A stretch of 64,000 nucleotides of DNA from Aureimonas populi. Lineage in GTDB: Bacteria; Pseudomonadota; Alphaproteobacteria; Rhizobiales; Rhizobiaceae. Shown here in pieces: positions 35,406 through 45,178 of this stretch. The DNA lies in NCBI RefSeq assembly GCF_017815515.1, contig NZ_CP072611.1, positions 3,658,001 to 3,722,000 of the forward strand, in the 5' to 3' direction. The stretch's first letter is position 1; the number at the start of each line of letters is the position of its first letter. The notes below the pieces were generated by a model. That model made no database searches. It saw only the letters and a program-made list of their open reading frames with translations, and was not told the origin of the DNA. The translations under genes were made by a program, and so were the position numbers.

Positions 35406-35496
35406 CTAGAAGCGTCTGTCCGGCGCCGTTCGGCCATGCGGCCTCACGTCGCCCTTTGTTGTCGTTCGGCGGCGGGCAAGCCCGCCCCCGTAAAGG

Positions 35497-36384
35497 TCAG
35501 AGCGCCTCGGCGCCCGAAATGATCTCCACCAGCTCCGTGGTGATCTGAGCCTGGCGCTGCCGGTTGTAGGACACCGACAGCCGGTTGATCATGTCGCCGG
35601 CGTTGCGCGTGGCGTTGTCCATGGCGCTCATCCGGGCGCCCTGCTCCGATGCGCCGTTCTCCAGAAGAGCCCGGAACACCTGTACCTTGATGTTGCGCGG
35701 CAGGATCTCTTCGAGGATCGCCTCCGGCCCGGGCTCGTACTCGTAGAGCGCACCACCCGCCGTTGCCTCGGCCGCCGCCGCATCTTCCCCGCCCACGACG
35801 GCGGGAATGATCTGCTGGGCCGTGGGCTTCTGCGTGATGACGTTCACGAAGCGGGAATAGAAGATCGTCGCCACGTCGAACTCGCCCGCCGCAAAGAGCT
35901 CCATCACCTTGTCGGCGACGGTCTCGGCGTTGGAGAAGCCGATCGTCTTGGAGTCGCGGAAGTCCATCCGCTCGATGACGCGTGAGCCGAAGTCGCGGCG
36001 CAGAAGGTCGTAGCCCTTCTTGCCGACGGTGATGATCTTCACCGTCTTGCCCTGCCCTTCGAGCCGGCGCACATGCTCGCGCGCCAGACGCGCGATCTGA
36101 CTGTTGAAGCCTCCGCACAAGCCGCGATCTGCTGTGAAGACGACGAGCAGGTGCACGTCGTCCTTGCCGGTGCCGGCCATCAGGGCCGGCGCCTCGCCGT
36201 CCTCCATCGCGCCCGAGATATTGGCGAGAACGGATGCCATGCGCTCGGCATAGGGCCGCGCCGCTTCCGCCGCATCCTGGGCCCGGCGCAGCTTGGCAGC
36301 CGCGACCATCTGCATGGCCTTGGTGATCTTCTGCGTCGCCTTCACCGAAGCGATGCGATTGCGCAGATCCTTGAGCGAAGCCAT
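35497..36384 (-). CDS. atpG: ATP synthase F1 gamma subunit
   Basis: Central rotor shaft, 295 residues. The N-terminal helix [20 protein letters not shown] and the C-terminal [18 protein letters not shown] helix form the coiled coil inside the alpha3-beta3 ring; [12 protein letters not shown] is also typical. It sits between atpA and atpD in the usual order, 103 bases ahead of atpD. Confidence 0.97.
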   Translation of the reverse strand: MASLKDLRNRIASVKATQKITKAMQMVAAAKLRRAQDAAEAARPYAERMASVLANISGAMEDGEAPALMAGTGKDDVHLLVVFTADRGLCGGFNSQIARLAREHVRRLEGQGKTVKIITVGKKGYDLLRRDFGSRVIERMDFRDSKTIGFSNAETVADKVMELFAAGEFDVATIFYSRFVNVITQKPTAQQIIPAVVGGEDAAAAEATAGGALYEYEPGPEAILEEILPRNIKVQVFRALLENGASEQGARMSAMDNATRNAGDMINRLSVSYNRQRQAQITTELVEIISGAEAL

Positions 36385-36415
36385 CGGAGGGCGCTTCTCC
36401 CGCTTTTACTGGGCG

Positions 36416-37945
36416 TTACGAGAAGGACTTGGCGAACTGGTCGATCGCCGCCTTGAGCTTGGAGCGCGTGTCGTCCGAAAGCTGCTTCTCGGCGGCGATC
36501 GTGGAAAGGATTTCCTTGTGCTCGCCGCGCAGCGAGGTCAGGAGGCCCTGTTCGAAGCGGCCCACATCGGAAATCTTCAGCTTGTCGAGATAGCCCTGCG
36601 TGCCCGCGAAGATCACCGCGACCTGCTCCTCGGTCTTCAGCGGCGAGAACTGCGGCTGCTTGAGAAGCTCGGTCAGGCGCGCGCCGCGGTTGAGGAGACG
36701 CTGCGTGGCGGCATCGAGATCGGAGCCGAACTGCGCGAAGGCGGCCATCTCGCGATACTGCGCAAGCTCGCCCTTGATGGAGCCGGCCACCTGCTTCATC
36801 GCCTTGATCTGCGCGGCCGAGCCGACGCGGGAGACCGAGAGGCCGACGTTCACGGCGGGGCGAATGCCCTGGTAGAACAGATTGGTCTCCAGGAAGATCT
36901 GGCCGTCGGTGATCGAGATCACATTGGTCGGAATGTAGGCCGACACGTCGTTGGCCTGCGTCTCGATGACCGGAAGGGCGGTCAGCGAACCGGCGCCCAT
37001 CTCGTCGTTGAGCTTGGCCGCGCGCTCCAGAAGGCGCGAATGCAGGTAGAAGACGTCGCCGGGATAGGCCTCGCGGCCAGGCGGGCGGCGCAGCAGCAGC
37101 GACATCTGGCGGTAGGAGACGGCCTGCTTGGACAGGTCGTCATAGCCAATCACGGCATGCATGCCGTTGTCGCGGAAATACTCGCCCATGGCGCAGCCCG
37201 CGAAGGGCGCGATGTACTGCATCGGCGCCGGGTCCGAAGCGGTGGCGGCCACGACGATGGAATATTCCAGCGCGCCGCGCTCCTCCAGCGTGCGCACGAA
37301 CTGCGCGACCGTGGAGCGCTTCTGGCCGATGGCCACGTAGATGCAGTAGAGCCGGTCCTTCTCGTTGCCCGCGTCGTGCGCCGGCTTCTGGTTCAGGAAC
37401 GTGTCGAGCAGGATGGCGGTCTTGCCGGTCTGGCGGTCGCCGATGACCAGCTCGCGCTGGCCGCGACCGATCGGGATCAGCGCATCGACGGCCTTCAGCC
37501 CCGTTGCCATCGGCTCGTGCACCGACTTGCGCGGGATGATGCCAGGGGCCTTCACGTCCACGCGGCGGCGCTCGACACCCTCGATCGGACCCTTGCCGTC
37601 GATCGGGTTGCCAAGCCCGTCGACCACGCGGCCGAGCAGGCCCTTGCCGACCGGCACGTCCACGATGGCGCCGGTGCGGCGCACGGTGTCGCCTTCCTTG
37701 ATATCGCGATCCGAGCCGAAGACCACGATGCCGACATTGTCGGATTCGAGGTTCAGCGCCATGCCGCGCACGCCGCCGGGGAACTCGACCATCTCACCGG
37801 CCTGGCACTGGTCGAGACCGTAGACGCGGGCGATGCCGTCACCGACGGAAAGAACCGTGCCGACTTCCGAGACTTCCGCCTCGGCGCCGAAATTCTTGAT
37901 CTGGTTCTTGAGGATTGCGGAAATTTCCGCGGCGCGGATATCCAT
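36416..37945 (-). CDS. atpA: ATP synthase F1 alpha subunit
   Basis: Non-catalytic nucleotide-binding subunit, 509 residues. The P-loop GDRQTGKTA is at about 169-177. Also visible are the N-terminal [18 protein letters not shown] and the [18 protein letters not shown] stretch. The ATG at 37945 overlaps the last base of atpH, so translation is coupled. Confidence 0.98.
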   Translation of the reverse strand: MDIRAAEISAILKNQIKNFGAEAEVSEVGTVLSVGDGIARVYGLDQCQAGEMVEFPGGVRGMALNLESDNVGIVVFGSDRDIKEGDTVRRTGAIVDVPVGKGLLGRVVDGLGNPIDGKGPIEGVERRRVDVKAPGIIPRKSVHEPMATGLKAVDALIPIGRGQRELVIGDRQTGKTAILLDTFLNQKPAHDAGNEKDRLYCIYVAIGQKRSTVAQFVRTLEERGALEYSIVVAATASDPAPMQYIAPFAGCAMGEYFRDNGMHAVIGYDDLSKQAVSYRQMSLLLRRPPGREAYPGDVFYLHSRLLERAAKLNDEMGAGSLTALPVIETQANDVSAYIPTNVISITDGQIFLETNLFYQGIRPAVNVGLSVSRVGSAAQIKAMKQVAGSIKGELAQYREMAAFAQFGSDLDAATQRLLNRGARLTELLKQPQFSPLKTEEQVAVIFAGTQGYLDKLKISDVGRFEQGLLTSLRGEHKEILSTIAAEKQLSDDTRSKLKAAIDQFAKSFS

Positions 37946-38505
37946 CAGCCGACCTCTTTCAGAGCGAGCTTAAGCGAATTGAGTTTGGAGCGCAGGGACG
38001 TGTCGACCTGCCGCGAGCCGATGCGGACGACGAGGCCGCCCAGGATCGCGGGATCGACGCTCTCGCGCAGCGAGATTGTCTTGCCGGAATAGCTGCCGAG
38101 CGCATCGCGAAGTTCGCCGCGCTGCTCCTCGGTCAGGGGATGAGCACTCACCACCTCGGCCTCGGCCTCGCCGCGATGGGCGGCGGCCATGGCCCGGAAC
38201 CCCTCTGCGATGCCGGCGAGTGCGAAGAGGCGGCGATTGGAGGCGACGACCTTCAGGAAGTTGCCGACCAGCGGCGAAGGCTTGACCTCCGCCACGATGG
38301 CCGACACGGCGGCAAGCTGCTCGTGGGAGGTGAAGGCGGGGCTTTCCACGAGACGCCGGAAGTCGGCATTTTCCTCGATCAGGTCACGAAAGGCGTTCAA
38401 CTCGGATTCGGTGGAATCCACCGACCCCTCGTCGCGCGCGAGCTCGAACAGGGACTGGGCGTAGCGTTCTGCGACTCCGGATACCGGAGAGGATGATTTT
38501 GCCAC
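37945..38505 (-). CDS. atpH: ATP synthase F1 delta subunit
   Basis: Peripheral-stalk subunit linking F1 to Fo, 186 residues. The OSCP-type sequence includes [17 protein letters not shown] and, near the end, [19 protein letters not shown]. It is the first gene of the F1 operon. The Fo genes (atpBEF) are elsewhere, as is normal in this class. Confidence 0.95.
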   Translation of the reverse strand: MAKSSSPVSGVAERYAQSLFELARDEGSVDSTESELNAFRDLIEENADFRRLVESPAFTSHEQLAAVSAIVAEVKPSPLVGNFLKVVASNRRLFALAGIAEGFRAMAAAHRGEAEAEVVSAHPLTEEQRGELRDALGSYSGKTISLRESVDPAILGGLVVRIGSRQVDTSLRSKLNSLKLALKEVG

Positions 38506-38546
38506 GGACGACCGCTTCTCTTCGCCTTCGCGTTCGCTCCCGCCAC

Positions 38547-38567
38547 GCGCCCCTCGACAAGGGGCGC
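38547..38567 (-). promoter_or_regulatory. hairpin in the atpH leader
   Basis: A perfect 8-bp inverted repeat, GCGCCCCT / AGGGGCGC with a 5-base loop, lies 42 bases before the atpH start. No T run follows, so it is not an intrinsic terminator. A plausible -10 (TATGCT, minus strand) lies about 95 bases further upstream near 38650, which would place the hairpin in the 5' untranslated region. Confidence 0.4.
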
Positions 38568-38728
38568 AAGGACGTTTCGAACGATCCTTGAAATTGAGGC
38601 AGACAGGCCGGAACAGGCGTCCGCCACGCCGATCGCTTGCCGTCTAGCATAGCGATCCGGGCACGACAACCGCGAGCGTGCCCCAGTTTCGACTCGTTTT
38701 TCGCGCCCCGGCAGGGCCGCCCCACCCT

Positions 38729-39121
38729 TCAGGAAACGTAGCCGAAGACCGGAGCAAGGCACATCGCTGCCAGAAGGAGGTTGAGTGCCAGCAGAAGCCA
38801 GTTGGGAACCGTCGCCCCGGCATCGCTCAGGATCGAGGCCAGCCGCCCGAATCCGGTGAAGGCCCAGGCCGCGCCCAGCGCCATCTGGACGAAGGGCTGG
38901 TCGTAGAAGAGCAGCGTGACGAGCCCCGTGCCGAGCCAGAAGCCGGCCAGCGTGCCGCGCACCTCCGCCACCGCCTCCGGGTGCGCGGGCGCCGTGTCGA
39001 GCCGCAGGACGGCCAGGAGCAGGCGCGGTGCGAACAGCGCCGCAAGCCCGATCAGGACGGTGAAGGCCGCCGCCAGGAAGGGTAGCCAGTCGGCCTGATG
39101 GATCGGCAGGGAAAACGGCAT
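38729..39121 (-). CDS. DUF4345-like small membrane protein
   Basis: About 130 residues with four hydrophobic segments (WLPFLAAAFTVLIGLAALFA, GTLAGFWLGTGLVTLLF, FVQMALGAAWAFTGFG, NWLLLALNLLLAAMCL). RGTLAGFWLGTG and the Asp of ASILSDAG are typical of the small DUF4345 family. A gene of this type between atpH and priA occurs in other Hyphomicrobiales; one homologue has been linked to phage infection, from memory. The ATG at 39121 is preferred; an in-frame ATG at 39160 lies nearer priA. No function is assigned. Confidence 0.75.
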   Translation of the reverse strand: MPFSLPIHQADWLPFLAAAFTVLIGLAALFAPRLLLAVLRLDTAPAHPEAVAEVRGTLAGFWLGTGLVTLLFYDQPFVQMALGAAWAFTGFGRLASILSDAGATVPNWLLLALNLLLAAMCLAPVFGYVS

Positions 39122-39191
39122 CGGTGTTCGCAGGCCCCGGTGATTCTCGGCGCGCAGCATCCGCCCGCCGCCTCGCGCGGGGCTGAACTCC

Positions 39192-41396
39192 TCACAGGAA
39201 GCTTTGCGGGTCGACGTCGATCTGCACCTGCACGGAGCCCCTGGGGCGTGGCGCGGCGATGATCAGCGCCCTCAGGAAGTCCTGCAGCCGTGCCTGCCGG
39301 GTCCCTTGCGCCAGTAGCCGGAAGCGCCAGCGCCCTCGCAGGAGCGAGAGCGGCGCCTCGGCCGGGCCCAGCAGCTCGATGCCGAAACCCTCGGGCGCGT
39401 TGGCGCGCAGCGCCCGCCCATGCTCCTCCGCCTGCCGGCGGTCCGCCGCCGAAACGATGATCGCCGCCAGACGCCCGAAGGGCGGCAGGCCGGCGCGCTC
39501 GCGCTCGGCCGTCTCGCGCTCGTAGAAGATCTCCGCGTCGCCCGAGGCGATGGCCTGCATCACCGGATGCTCCGGCTGGAAGGTCTGGATCAGCCCCCGG
39601 CTCTTCAGCCCCGTGCGGCCCGCGCGGCCCGTCACCTGGTGCAGGAGCTGGAAGGTGCGCTCGGCGGCGCGCGGGTCGCCATTGGCGAGGCCGAGATCCG
39701 CGTCCACCGCCCCCACCAGCGTCATCAGCGGGAAATGATGCCCCTTGGCGACGAGCTGCGTGCCGATGACGATGTCCGCCTCGCCATCGGCCACCGCGTC
39801 CAGCTCCCGCCGCAACCGCCGCGCGCCGCCCGGCAGGTCGGAGGAAAGGAGGATGGTGCGGGCCTGGGGGAAGGCGCCGAGCATTTCCTCGGCGATTCGC
39901 TCCACCCCCGGCCCGCAGGGCACGAGATGGTCCAGCGTGCCGCATTCGGGGCAGGCCTCCGGCCGCCGCTCGGCATGGCCGCAATGATGGCACTGGAGCG
40001 CGCCGCGCAGACGGTGGTCCACCAGCCAGGTGGAGCATTGCGGGCACTGGAAGCGATGGCCGCAGACGCGGCACAGCGTCAGCGGCGCGTAGCCCCGGCG
40101 ATTGAGGAAGAGCAGCGCCTGCTGGCCCTTGCCCAGCGTCTCCTCGATGGCGGTGCGCAGAACCGGCGAGACGAACTGCCCCCGCGCGGGCGGATGGCGC
40201 CGCATGTCGACGAGCCTCAGGTCCGGCAGCGCCGCATCCTCGAAGCGCGAGGCGAGGCGCACATGGCCGTATCGCCCCTTCGCGGCGTTGACGCGGCTTT
40301 CCAGCGAGGGTGTGGCGGAGGCGAGCACGACGGGACAGGCGGCAAACCGCGCGCGCACCACGGCCATGTCGCGGGCGTGGTAGAAGGTTCGATCCTCCTG
40401 CTTGTAGGCCGGGTCGTGCTCCTCGTCGACGATGACGAGGCCAAGGTCGCGAAACGGCAGGAACAGCGCCGAACGCGCACCCGCCACAACCCGCACACGG
40501 CCCTCCATCACCTGCCGCCAGACACGCTCGCGCGTGCGCGGCGCGACATCGGAGTGCCACTGCGCCGGCTCGGCGCCGAATCGCGCATGAAAGCGGTCGA
40601 TGAAGCTCTGCGTCAGCGCGATCTCGGGCAATAGAATGAGCACCTGCCCCCCCCTTTCCAGCGCCCGCGCCACCGCCTCGAAATAGACCTCCGTCTTGCC
40701 CGACCCGGTGACACCCTCGAGGAGCGTGGCGGAAAACCCGCCCTTTTCCACGCGCTCGACCAGACGGGAAGCGGCCTGCGCCTGATCCGGCGAAAGCTCG
40801 GCCCGCGCATAGCCCGTGTCCGGCTCGGGAACGACGGGCAACGGCGGCAGGGAGACGGTTTCGAACACGCCAGCCTTGGTGAGGCCGTCCACCACGGAGG
40901 CCGTCACGCCCGCCGCGTGGGCAAGGCCGGAGCGCGTCCAGGCGGGCGCCTCGCCGGCCACGGCCAGAACCCGCTCGCGCGCGGCCGTCATGCGCTCGGG
41001 TGCGGTGCCGGTGAAGCGCAGCGCGTCCATCATCGGCTCGGGGTCGAAGGCAACCGGCGTGCGCAGCACCATGCGCGCCACCAGCCCCGGCGGCGAAAGC
41101 GTGTAGCGCGCCACCCACTCCACGAAGCGGCGCATCGGCTCGGGCAGCGGCGGGCAGTCGAAGACATGGGCCAGCGGGCGCAGCTTGGCCGGGTTCACAC
41201 CCTCCCCCGCTCCGTCCCACACGACCCCCGCCACGAGGCGGGGCCCGAGCGGAACGGCCACGATGGAGCCCGGCCGCACGACCATCCCCTCCGGCACGCC
41301 GTAGGAATAGGCCCTGTCGGCCGGCAGCGGCACCATCACCGGCACCACGCCGGAAGTGGAAGAAGCCGTGGGCTTGGATTGGGGTCTCTCAGTCAA
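39192..41396 (-). CDS. priA: primosomal replication protein N' (helicase PriA)
   Basis: 3'-5' helicase that restarts collapsed replication forks, 734 residues. The N-terminal 3'-DNA-binding domain comes first. Helicase motifs follow: GVTGSGKTEVY, DEEHDPAYK, and VTGRAGRTG (motif VI). The zinc domain between the helicase lobes has paired cysteines in CRVCGHRFQCPQC and CHHCG...CPECG. The ATG at 41396 is used. It is divergent from the transaldolase gene. Confidence 0.96.
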   Translation of the reverse strand: MTERPQSKPTASSTSGVVPVMVPLPADRAYSYGVPEGMVVRPGSIVAVPLGPRLVAGVVWDGAGEGVNPAKLRPLAHVFDCPPLPEPMRRFVEWVARYTLSPPGLVARMVLRTPVAFDPEPMMDALRFTGTAPERMTAARERVLAVAGEAPAWTRSGLAHAAGVTASVVDGLTKAGVFETVSLPPLPVVPEPDTGYARAELSPDQAQAASRLVERVEKGGFSATLLEGVTGSGKTEVYFEAVARALERGGQVLILLPEIALTQSFIDRFHARFGAEPAQWHSDVAPRTRERVWRQVMEGRVRVVAGARSALFLPFRDLGLVIVDEEHDPAYKQEDRTFYHARDMAVVRARFAACPVVLASATPSLESRVNAAKGRYGHVRLASRFEDAALPDLRLVDMRRHPPARGQFVSPVLRTAIEETLGKGQQALLFLNRRGYAPLTLCRVCGHRFQCPQCSTWLVDHRLRGALQCHHCGHAERRPEACPECGTLDHLVPCGPGVERIAEEMLGAFPQARTILLSSDLPGGARRLRRELDAVADGEADIVIGTQLVAKGHHFPLMTLVGAVDADLGLANGDPRAAERTFQLLHQVTGRAGRTGLKSRGLIQTFQPEHPVMQAIASGDAEIFYERETAERERAGLPPFGRLAAIIVSAADRRQAEEHGRALRANAPEGFGIELLGPAEAPLSLLRGRWRFRLLAQGTRQARLQDFLRALIIAAPRPRGSVQVQIDVDPQSFL

Positions 41397-41627
41397 CGGG
41401 ATCGTCGTCTCCGACAGTTTTTACGGCAATCGGCCGGCGCCTCCCTATATGGGAGATAACAAGGGCGGCTTCGCCAGATTTCCGGCCAAGACCCCCGCCC
41501 GGTGTTGGAGCCGGGCCCCGCCGGATGCTATGCCCCGCGCGAAGGGTCCCGCGAAAGCCCCCGGGGCCCGTTTCATTCACACCGCCGGCCGCCTCGGTTA
41601 GGGGCCGGCCCGCTTCAGGAGGACGGC

Positions 41628-42281
41628 ATGAAATTCTTCGTCGACACGGCCGACATCGCCGAGATCAAGGAGCTCGAGGAAGCCGGGCTGATCGACGGCG
41701 TCACCACCAATCCCACGCTCGTCTCCAAGGCCGGCCGGCCGATGAAGGAGATCATCAAGGATATCTGCGAGGTGACGCCCGGCCCGGTCTCCGCCGAGGT
41801 GACGGCGCTGGAGGCGGACGAGATGCTGCGCGAGGGCCGGCTGCTCGCCGAGATCGCCGAGAACGTCGTCATCAAGCTGCCGCTGACGCTGGACGGCCTG
41901 AAGGCCTGCAAGCACCTGACGGATGACGGGTTCAAGACCAATGTCACGCTCTGCTTCTCGGCAGTGCAGGCGCTGCTCGCGGCCAAGGCCGGCGCGACCT
42001 ATATCTCGCCCTTCATCGGCCGCCTCGACGACATCAATCTCGATGGCATGGGGCTGATCGCCGACATCCGCCGCATCTACGACAATTACGATTTCGAGAC
42101 CGAAATCCTCGCCGCCTCGGTCCGCACGCTGAACCATGTGCGTGAGGCAGCCCTCATCGGTGCGGACGTGGCCACCGTACCCCCGGCCACGCTGAAGGCG
42201 CTGGTCAAGCACCCGCTGACCGACAAGGGCCTCGACACCTTCCTGGCCGATTGGAAGAAGACCGGCCAGACCATCGGCTGA
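41628..42281 (+). CDS. transaldolase-family protein (FSA/TalC type)
   Basis: Short-form transaldolase or fructose-6-phosphate aldolase, 217 residues. The Schiff-base Lys83 is in VVIKLPLT. The barrel signatures [14 protein letters not shown] and [12 protein letters not shown] are clear. It transfers dihydroxyacetone units in the pentose-phosphate pathway or cleaves fructose 6-phosphate; sequence alone does not separate the two. The ATG at 41628 has AGGAGG 5 bases upstream. A 7-bp stem (41584-41609) lies just before this site. Confidence 0.92.
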   Translation: MKFFVDTADIAEIKELEEAGLIDGVTTNPTLVSKAGRPMKEIIKDICEVTPGPVSAEVTALEADEMLREGRLLAEIAENVVIKLPLTLDGLKACKHLTDDGFKTNVTLCFSAVQALLAAKAGATYISPFIGRLDDINLDGMGLIADIRRIYDNYDFETEILAASVRTLNHVREAALIGADVATVPPATLKALVKHPLTDKGLDTFLADWKKTGQTIG

Positions 42282-42297
42282 CCTTTTTCGCGGCACC

Positions 42298-42338
42298 AAC
42301 AAAAAGGGGCGGCCCTCGACAGGCCGCCCCTTTTTGTT
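42298..42338. terminator. bidirectional terminator between the transaldolase gene and dps
   Basis: A perfect 17-bp inverted repeat (42298-42314 with 42322-42338) has a GC core flanked by A5 and T5. It serves both convergent genes. Confidence 0.95.
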
Positions 42339-42349
42339 CGCGGAAGGGC

Positions 42350-42853
42350 TCACTTGCTCTGGAAGTGGCTCTCCAGGAAATACAGCGCCTCCTCCACCCC
42401 GCGCCCGACCCCGGTGAGGAGGTCGGCCGTCAGGTCGTCGCCGGCATCGTCGGCTTCGCTGATGCCCTCGCGAATCGCCGCGCCCCAGTTGGCGTAATGG
42501 TCGGCAAGGCGCTTGAGGTGGCCTTCCGAATCGACGAGATCGGTCGGATAGGGCTCCAGGATCGTGTTGGCCGATGCGCCCTGCACGGTGCCGACGGCCT
42601 GTCCGCCGAGGGCCGTGAGGCGCTCTGCAATCTCGTCCACATATCCCTCGGCCTTCTCGTGCAGCTCGTCGAACAGCTTGTGCACGGCGATGAAGTTCAT
42701 CCCCTTGACGTTCCAGTGCGCCTGCTTGGCCGCATAGGTCACGTCGATGGCGGTGCCCAGGTGCTTCTGCAGAAGGCCGACCATGGCGCCGCGCGTGTTC
42801 TCGCTCATCGTGTTTCTGGTCGGGTGAAGCGTGACGTCGCTCTTCTTGGCCAT
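42350..42853 (-). CDS. dps: DNA starvation/stationary-phase protection protein Dps
   Basis: Dodecameric miniferritin that oxidises iron and shields DNA, 167 residues. The inter-subunit ferroxidase ligands are His46 (KQAHWNVKG), His58, Asp62 and Glu66 (FDELHEKAE). The N terminus has few lysines (MAKKSDV), so direct DNA binding is uncertain. The ATG at 42853 has AAGGGA upstream. It heads a small stress group with the DUF302 and MsrA genes. Confidence 0.94.
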   Translation of the reverse strand: MAKKSDVTLHPTRNTMSENTRGAMVGLLQKHLGTAIDVTYAAKQAHWNVKGMNFIAVHKLFDELHEKAEGYVDEIAERLTALGGQAVGTVQGASANTILEPYPTDLVDSEGHLKRLADHYANWGAAIREGISEADDAGDDLTADLLTGVGRGVEEALYFLESHFQSK

Positions 42854-42950
42854 GTTTCAGCAGTCCCTTGCGCAATTTCGTGACAAAGCGCACCGGCCCT
42901 CGCGGCCAACGCTTTTGCGAAGAATGGCAAAGGCCCCCGCTTGTTCCGCG

Positions 42951-43448
42951 CTATTGCGCTTCGGCGATTCCCGAACGGCGCTCGGGGCGCGAGAGGGCGG
43001 CCGAGACCAGCGCGTCCAGCGAGGAGCGCAGTGCCTCGATTTCCGGCTGGGCGGGGTCGAGGGCGTAGCGCCCGACCATGGAGAAGGGCGAAACGTAGCC
43101 GACATAGGTGGTGCCGTCCTCCTCCCAGACGAGAATCTTCTGCGGCATCTCGATCGCCAGGCGGCGATTGGCCTCGATCAACGGCAGGGAGGCCTTCGGC
43201 TGGGCGAAGACGACGACGGTCGTGGGCGCAAGCACATAGTCGATCTCCTGCGCCGCTGCCTCGTGGTCGAAGACCGCGAGCACACGCGAGCCGGAGCGCT
43301 CGATGGCCTGCTCCAGCCGCGCCACGGTGTCGGGGACCGATTGGGAGCTGGAGCGCACCACCCATTCGTCCTGCGCGAGAGAGGGGCCGGAGACGAGAAG
43401 CGCAAGCAGGACCACGGACAGGAAAACGGAGAAGATACGGCTTCTCAT
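42951..43448 (-). CDS. exported DUF302 domain protein
   Basis: 165 residues. A signal peptide (RSRIFSVFLSVVLLALLVSG, cleaved near SLAQ) is followed by a DUF302 domain. SVPDTVARLEQAIERSGSRV and VFAQPKASLPLIEANRRLAI are typical. The fold is known structurally, but its role is not established; many copies are periplasmic. The ATG at 43448 follows GAGGA. A longer start at 43508 would precede the signal peptide. Confidence 0.82.
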   Translation of the reverse strand: MRSRIFSVFLSVVLLALLVSGPSLAQDEWVVRSSSQSVPDTVARLEQAIERSGSRVLAVFDHEAAAQEIDYVLAPTTVVVFAQPKASLPLIEANRRLAIEMPQKILVWEEDGTTYVGYVSPFSMVGRYALDPAQPEIEALRSSLDALVSAALSRPERRSGIAEAQ

Positions 43449-43538
43449 CGGACCATCCTCAAGGACGCGAGGGAGGAGAACCGTCGGGGCGATCGCCTGC
43501 TTGGGCATCCACTCCAGACGAGGTTGAAAGACAGGATC

Positions 43539-44156
43539 CTAGCCGGCCGGTTGCGCCCGCCCGCCCCAGACGCGCGCCAGGGCGGCATCGCGCCCGCAGC
43601 CGATCCGGTAGGCTTCATAGCGGAGCGGGCTTCGGACATGGAAGTCCTGGTGTTCCACTTCCGCCGGAAAGAAGGCGCTGGCGGATCGAATCTCGGTGGC
43701 GAGCGGCTGGCCGAGTTCGGCCGCCGCCTGCCCGGCGGAAGCCTCGGCCACCCGGCGCTGCGACTCGTCGGAGACGAAGATCGCCGTCCGGTATTGCGGG
43801 CCCTTGTCGCAGAACTGCCCGGAGGCATCGGTCGGGTCGATGGAATGCCAGTAGGCGTCCAGGAGCTCCCCGTAGCTGACGCGCCCGGGATCATATGTGA
43901 CCTGAACGGCTTCCAGATGCCCGGTGCCGCCGCCGATCACCTGGCGATAGCTGGGATTTTCGACACTGCCGCCGGAAAAGCCGGAGACGGTCCCCACCAC
44001 TCCGGGCACCTCGTCGAACCGCTTTTCGACCGACCAGAAGCAACCGCCCGCGAAAACGGCCTGCGCGAGCGCCCCCGCCGCGCCGGCCGTTTTCGCGGCG
44101 GCGAGAAGAGCAGATGCGGCGAAAGCCGCGACGAATGCCGGGCGCATGGTCGCCAA
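43539..44156 (-). CDS. msrA: peptide-methionine (S)-S-oxide reductase MsrA, exported form
   Basis: Repairs S-methionine sulfoxide, 205 residues. The catalytic Cys39 is in AGGCFWSVEKRFDEV, with GFSGGSVENPSYRQV and GTGHLEAVQVTYDP. A hydrophobic N terminus (AFVAAFAASALLAAAKTAGA) looks like a Sec signal, so it probably acts in the periplasm. Possible resolving cysteines are in GQFCDKGPQYR and RIGCGRD. No msrB lies beside it. The start at 44156 or 44147 makes little difference. Confidence 0.9.
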   Translation of the reverse strand: MATMRPAFVAAFAASALLAAAKTAGAAGALAQAVFAGGCFWSVEKRFDEVPGVVGTVSGFSGGSVENPSYRQVIGGGTGHLEAVQVTYDPGRVSYGELLDAYWHSIDPTDASGQFCDKGPQYRTAIFVSDESQRRVAEASAGQAAAELGQPLATEIRSASAFFPAEVEHQDFHVRSPLRYEAYRIGCGRDAALARVWGGRAQPAG

Positions 44157-44276
44157 TCCTTCAGGAGAACGAAGCGTGCCCGAAGCATGAACCCGGATTA
44201 AGCCTGCGGCAAGACAAAAGCACCTCGCCCACGCCCATTATCGGGCATGTTGGTTCCAACCCGCGCGGCAGACCGC

Positions 44277-45056
44277 TCAGACCCGGCGCTCGACCATCAT
44301 CTTCTTGATCTCAGCGATGGCCTTCGCCGGATTGAGACCCTTCGGGCAGGTCTGCGTGCAGTTCATGATCGTGTGGCAGCGATAGAGGCGGAAGGGGTCT
44401 TCCAGATGGTCCAGCCGGTCACCGGTCGCCTCGTCGCGCGAATCGATCAGCCAGCGATAGGCCTGCAACAGCACGGCGGGGCCGAGATAACGCTCCCCGT
44501 TCCACCAATAGGAGGGGCAGGAGGTCTGGCAGCAGAAGCACAGGATGCACTCGTAGAGCCCGTCCAGCTTCTCGCGGTCCGAATGGCTCTGGCGCCATTC
44601 CTTCTCAGGCTCCGGCGTCTCCGTCTGGAGCCAGGGCTCGATGGAGCGGAGCTGCGCGTAGGGCACGGTCAGGTCCGGCACCAGGTCCTTGATGACGGGC
44701 ATGTGCGGCAGCGGGTAGACCTTCACCGCTCCAGCCACCTCATCCATGCCCTTGGTGCAGGCCAGCGTGTTGGCGCCGTCGATATTCATGGCGCAGGAGC
44801 CGCAGATGCCCTCGCGGCAGGAGCGGCGCAGCGTCAGCGTCGGATCGACATTGTTCTTGATCCACAACAGCGCGTCGAGGACCATCGGCCCGCAATCGTC
44901 GAGATCGACATAATAGGTGTCGACACGCGGGTTGAGATCGTCGTCCGGCGACCAGCGATAGATGCCGAACTCGCGCACATTCGTCGCGCCTTCCGGCTTC
45001 GGCCAGATCTTGCCGTCTGTGATCCGCGAGTTCTTGGGAAGGGCGAGTTCGACCAT
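44277..45056 (-). CDS. sdhB: succinate dehydrogenase iron-sulfur subunit
   Basis: Electron-transfer subunit of complex II, 259 residues. The three clusters are bound by [13 protein letters not shown] with a later Cys (2Fe-2S), and by [12 protein letters not shown] with [19 protein letters not shown] (4Fe-4S and 3Fe-4S). The complex is membrane-bound and links the TCA cycle to ubiquinone. It is separated from sdhA by the APP1-type gene. Confidence 0.97.
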   Translation of the reverse strand: MVELALPKNSRITDGKIWPKPEGATNVREFGIYRWSPDDDLNPRVDTYYVDLDDCGPMVLDALLWIKNNVDPTLTLRRSCREGICGSCAMNIDGANTLACTKGMDEVAGAVKVYPLPHMPVIKDLVPDLTVPYAQLRSIEPWLQTETPEPEKEWRQSHSDREKLDGLYECILCFCCQTSCPSYWWNGERYLGPAVLLQAYRWLIDSRDEATGDRLDHLEDPFRLYRCHTIMNCTQTCPKGLNPAKAIAEIKKMMVERRV

Positions 45057-45178
45057 GATCTTGTCTTCCGGACGTCACATGCAGTTTGGAATGGGGCTAA
45101 ACACGAAAGAGCGGGCGGCGCAACAAGCCGATGGCGCCAAGGCGCTCTTCAAACGATTGTAGGCCGCGTGCCCGGCCA

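Noticed and set aside
41397..41627. Plus-strand ORF 41356-41601 upstream of the transaldolase gene
   Set aside because: It starts inside priA on the other strand, shows no family features, and the region is better read as a divergent promoter (CTATAT around 41446).
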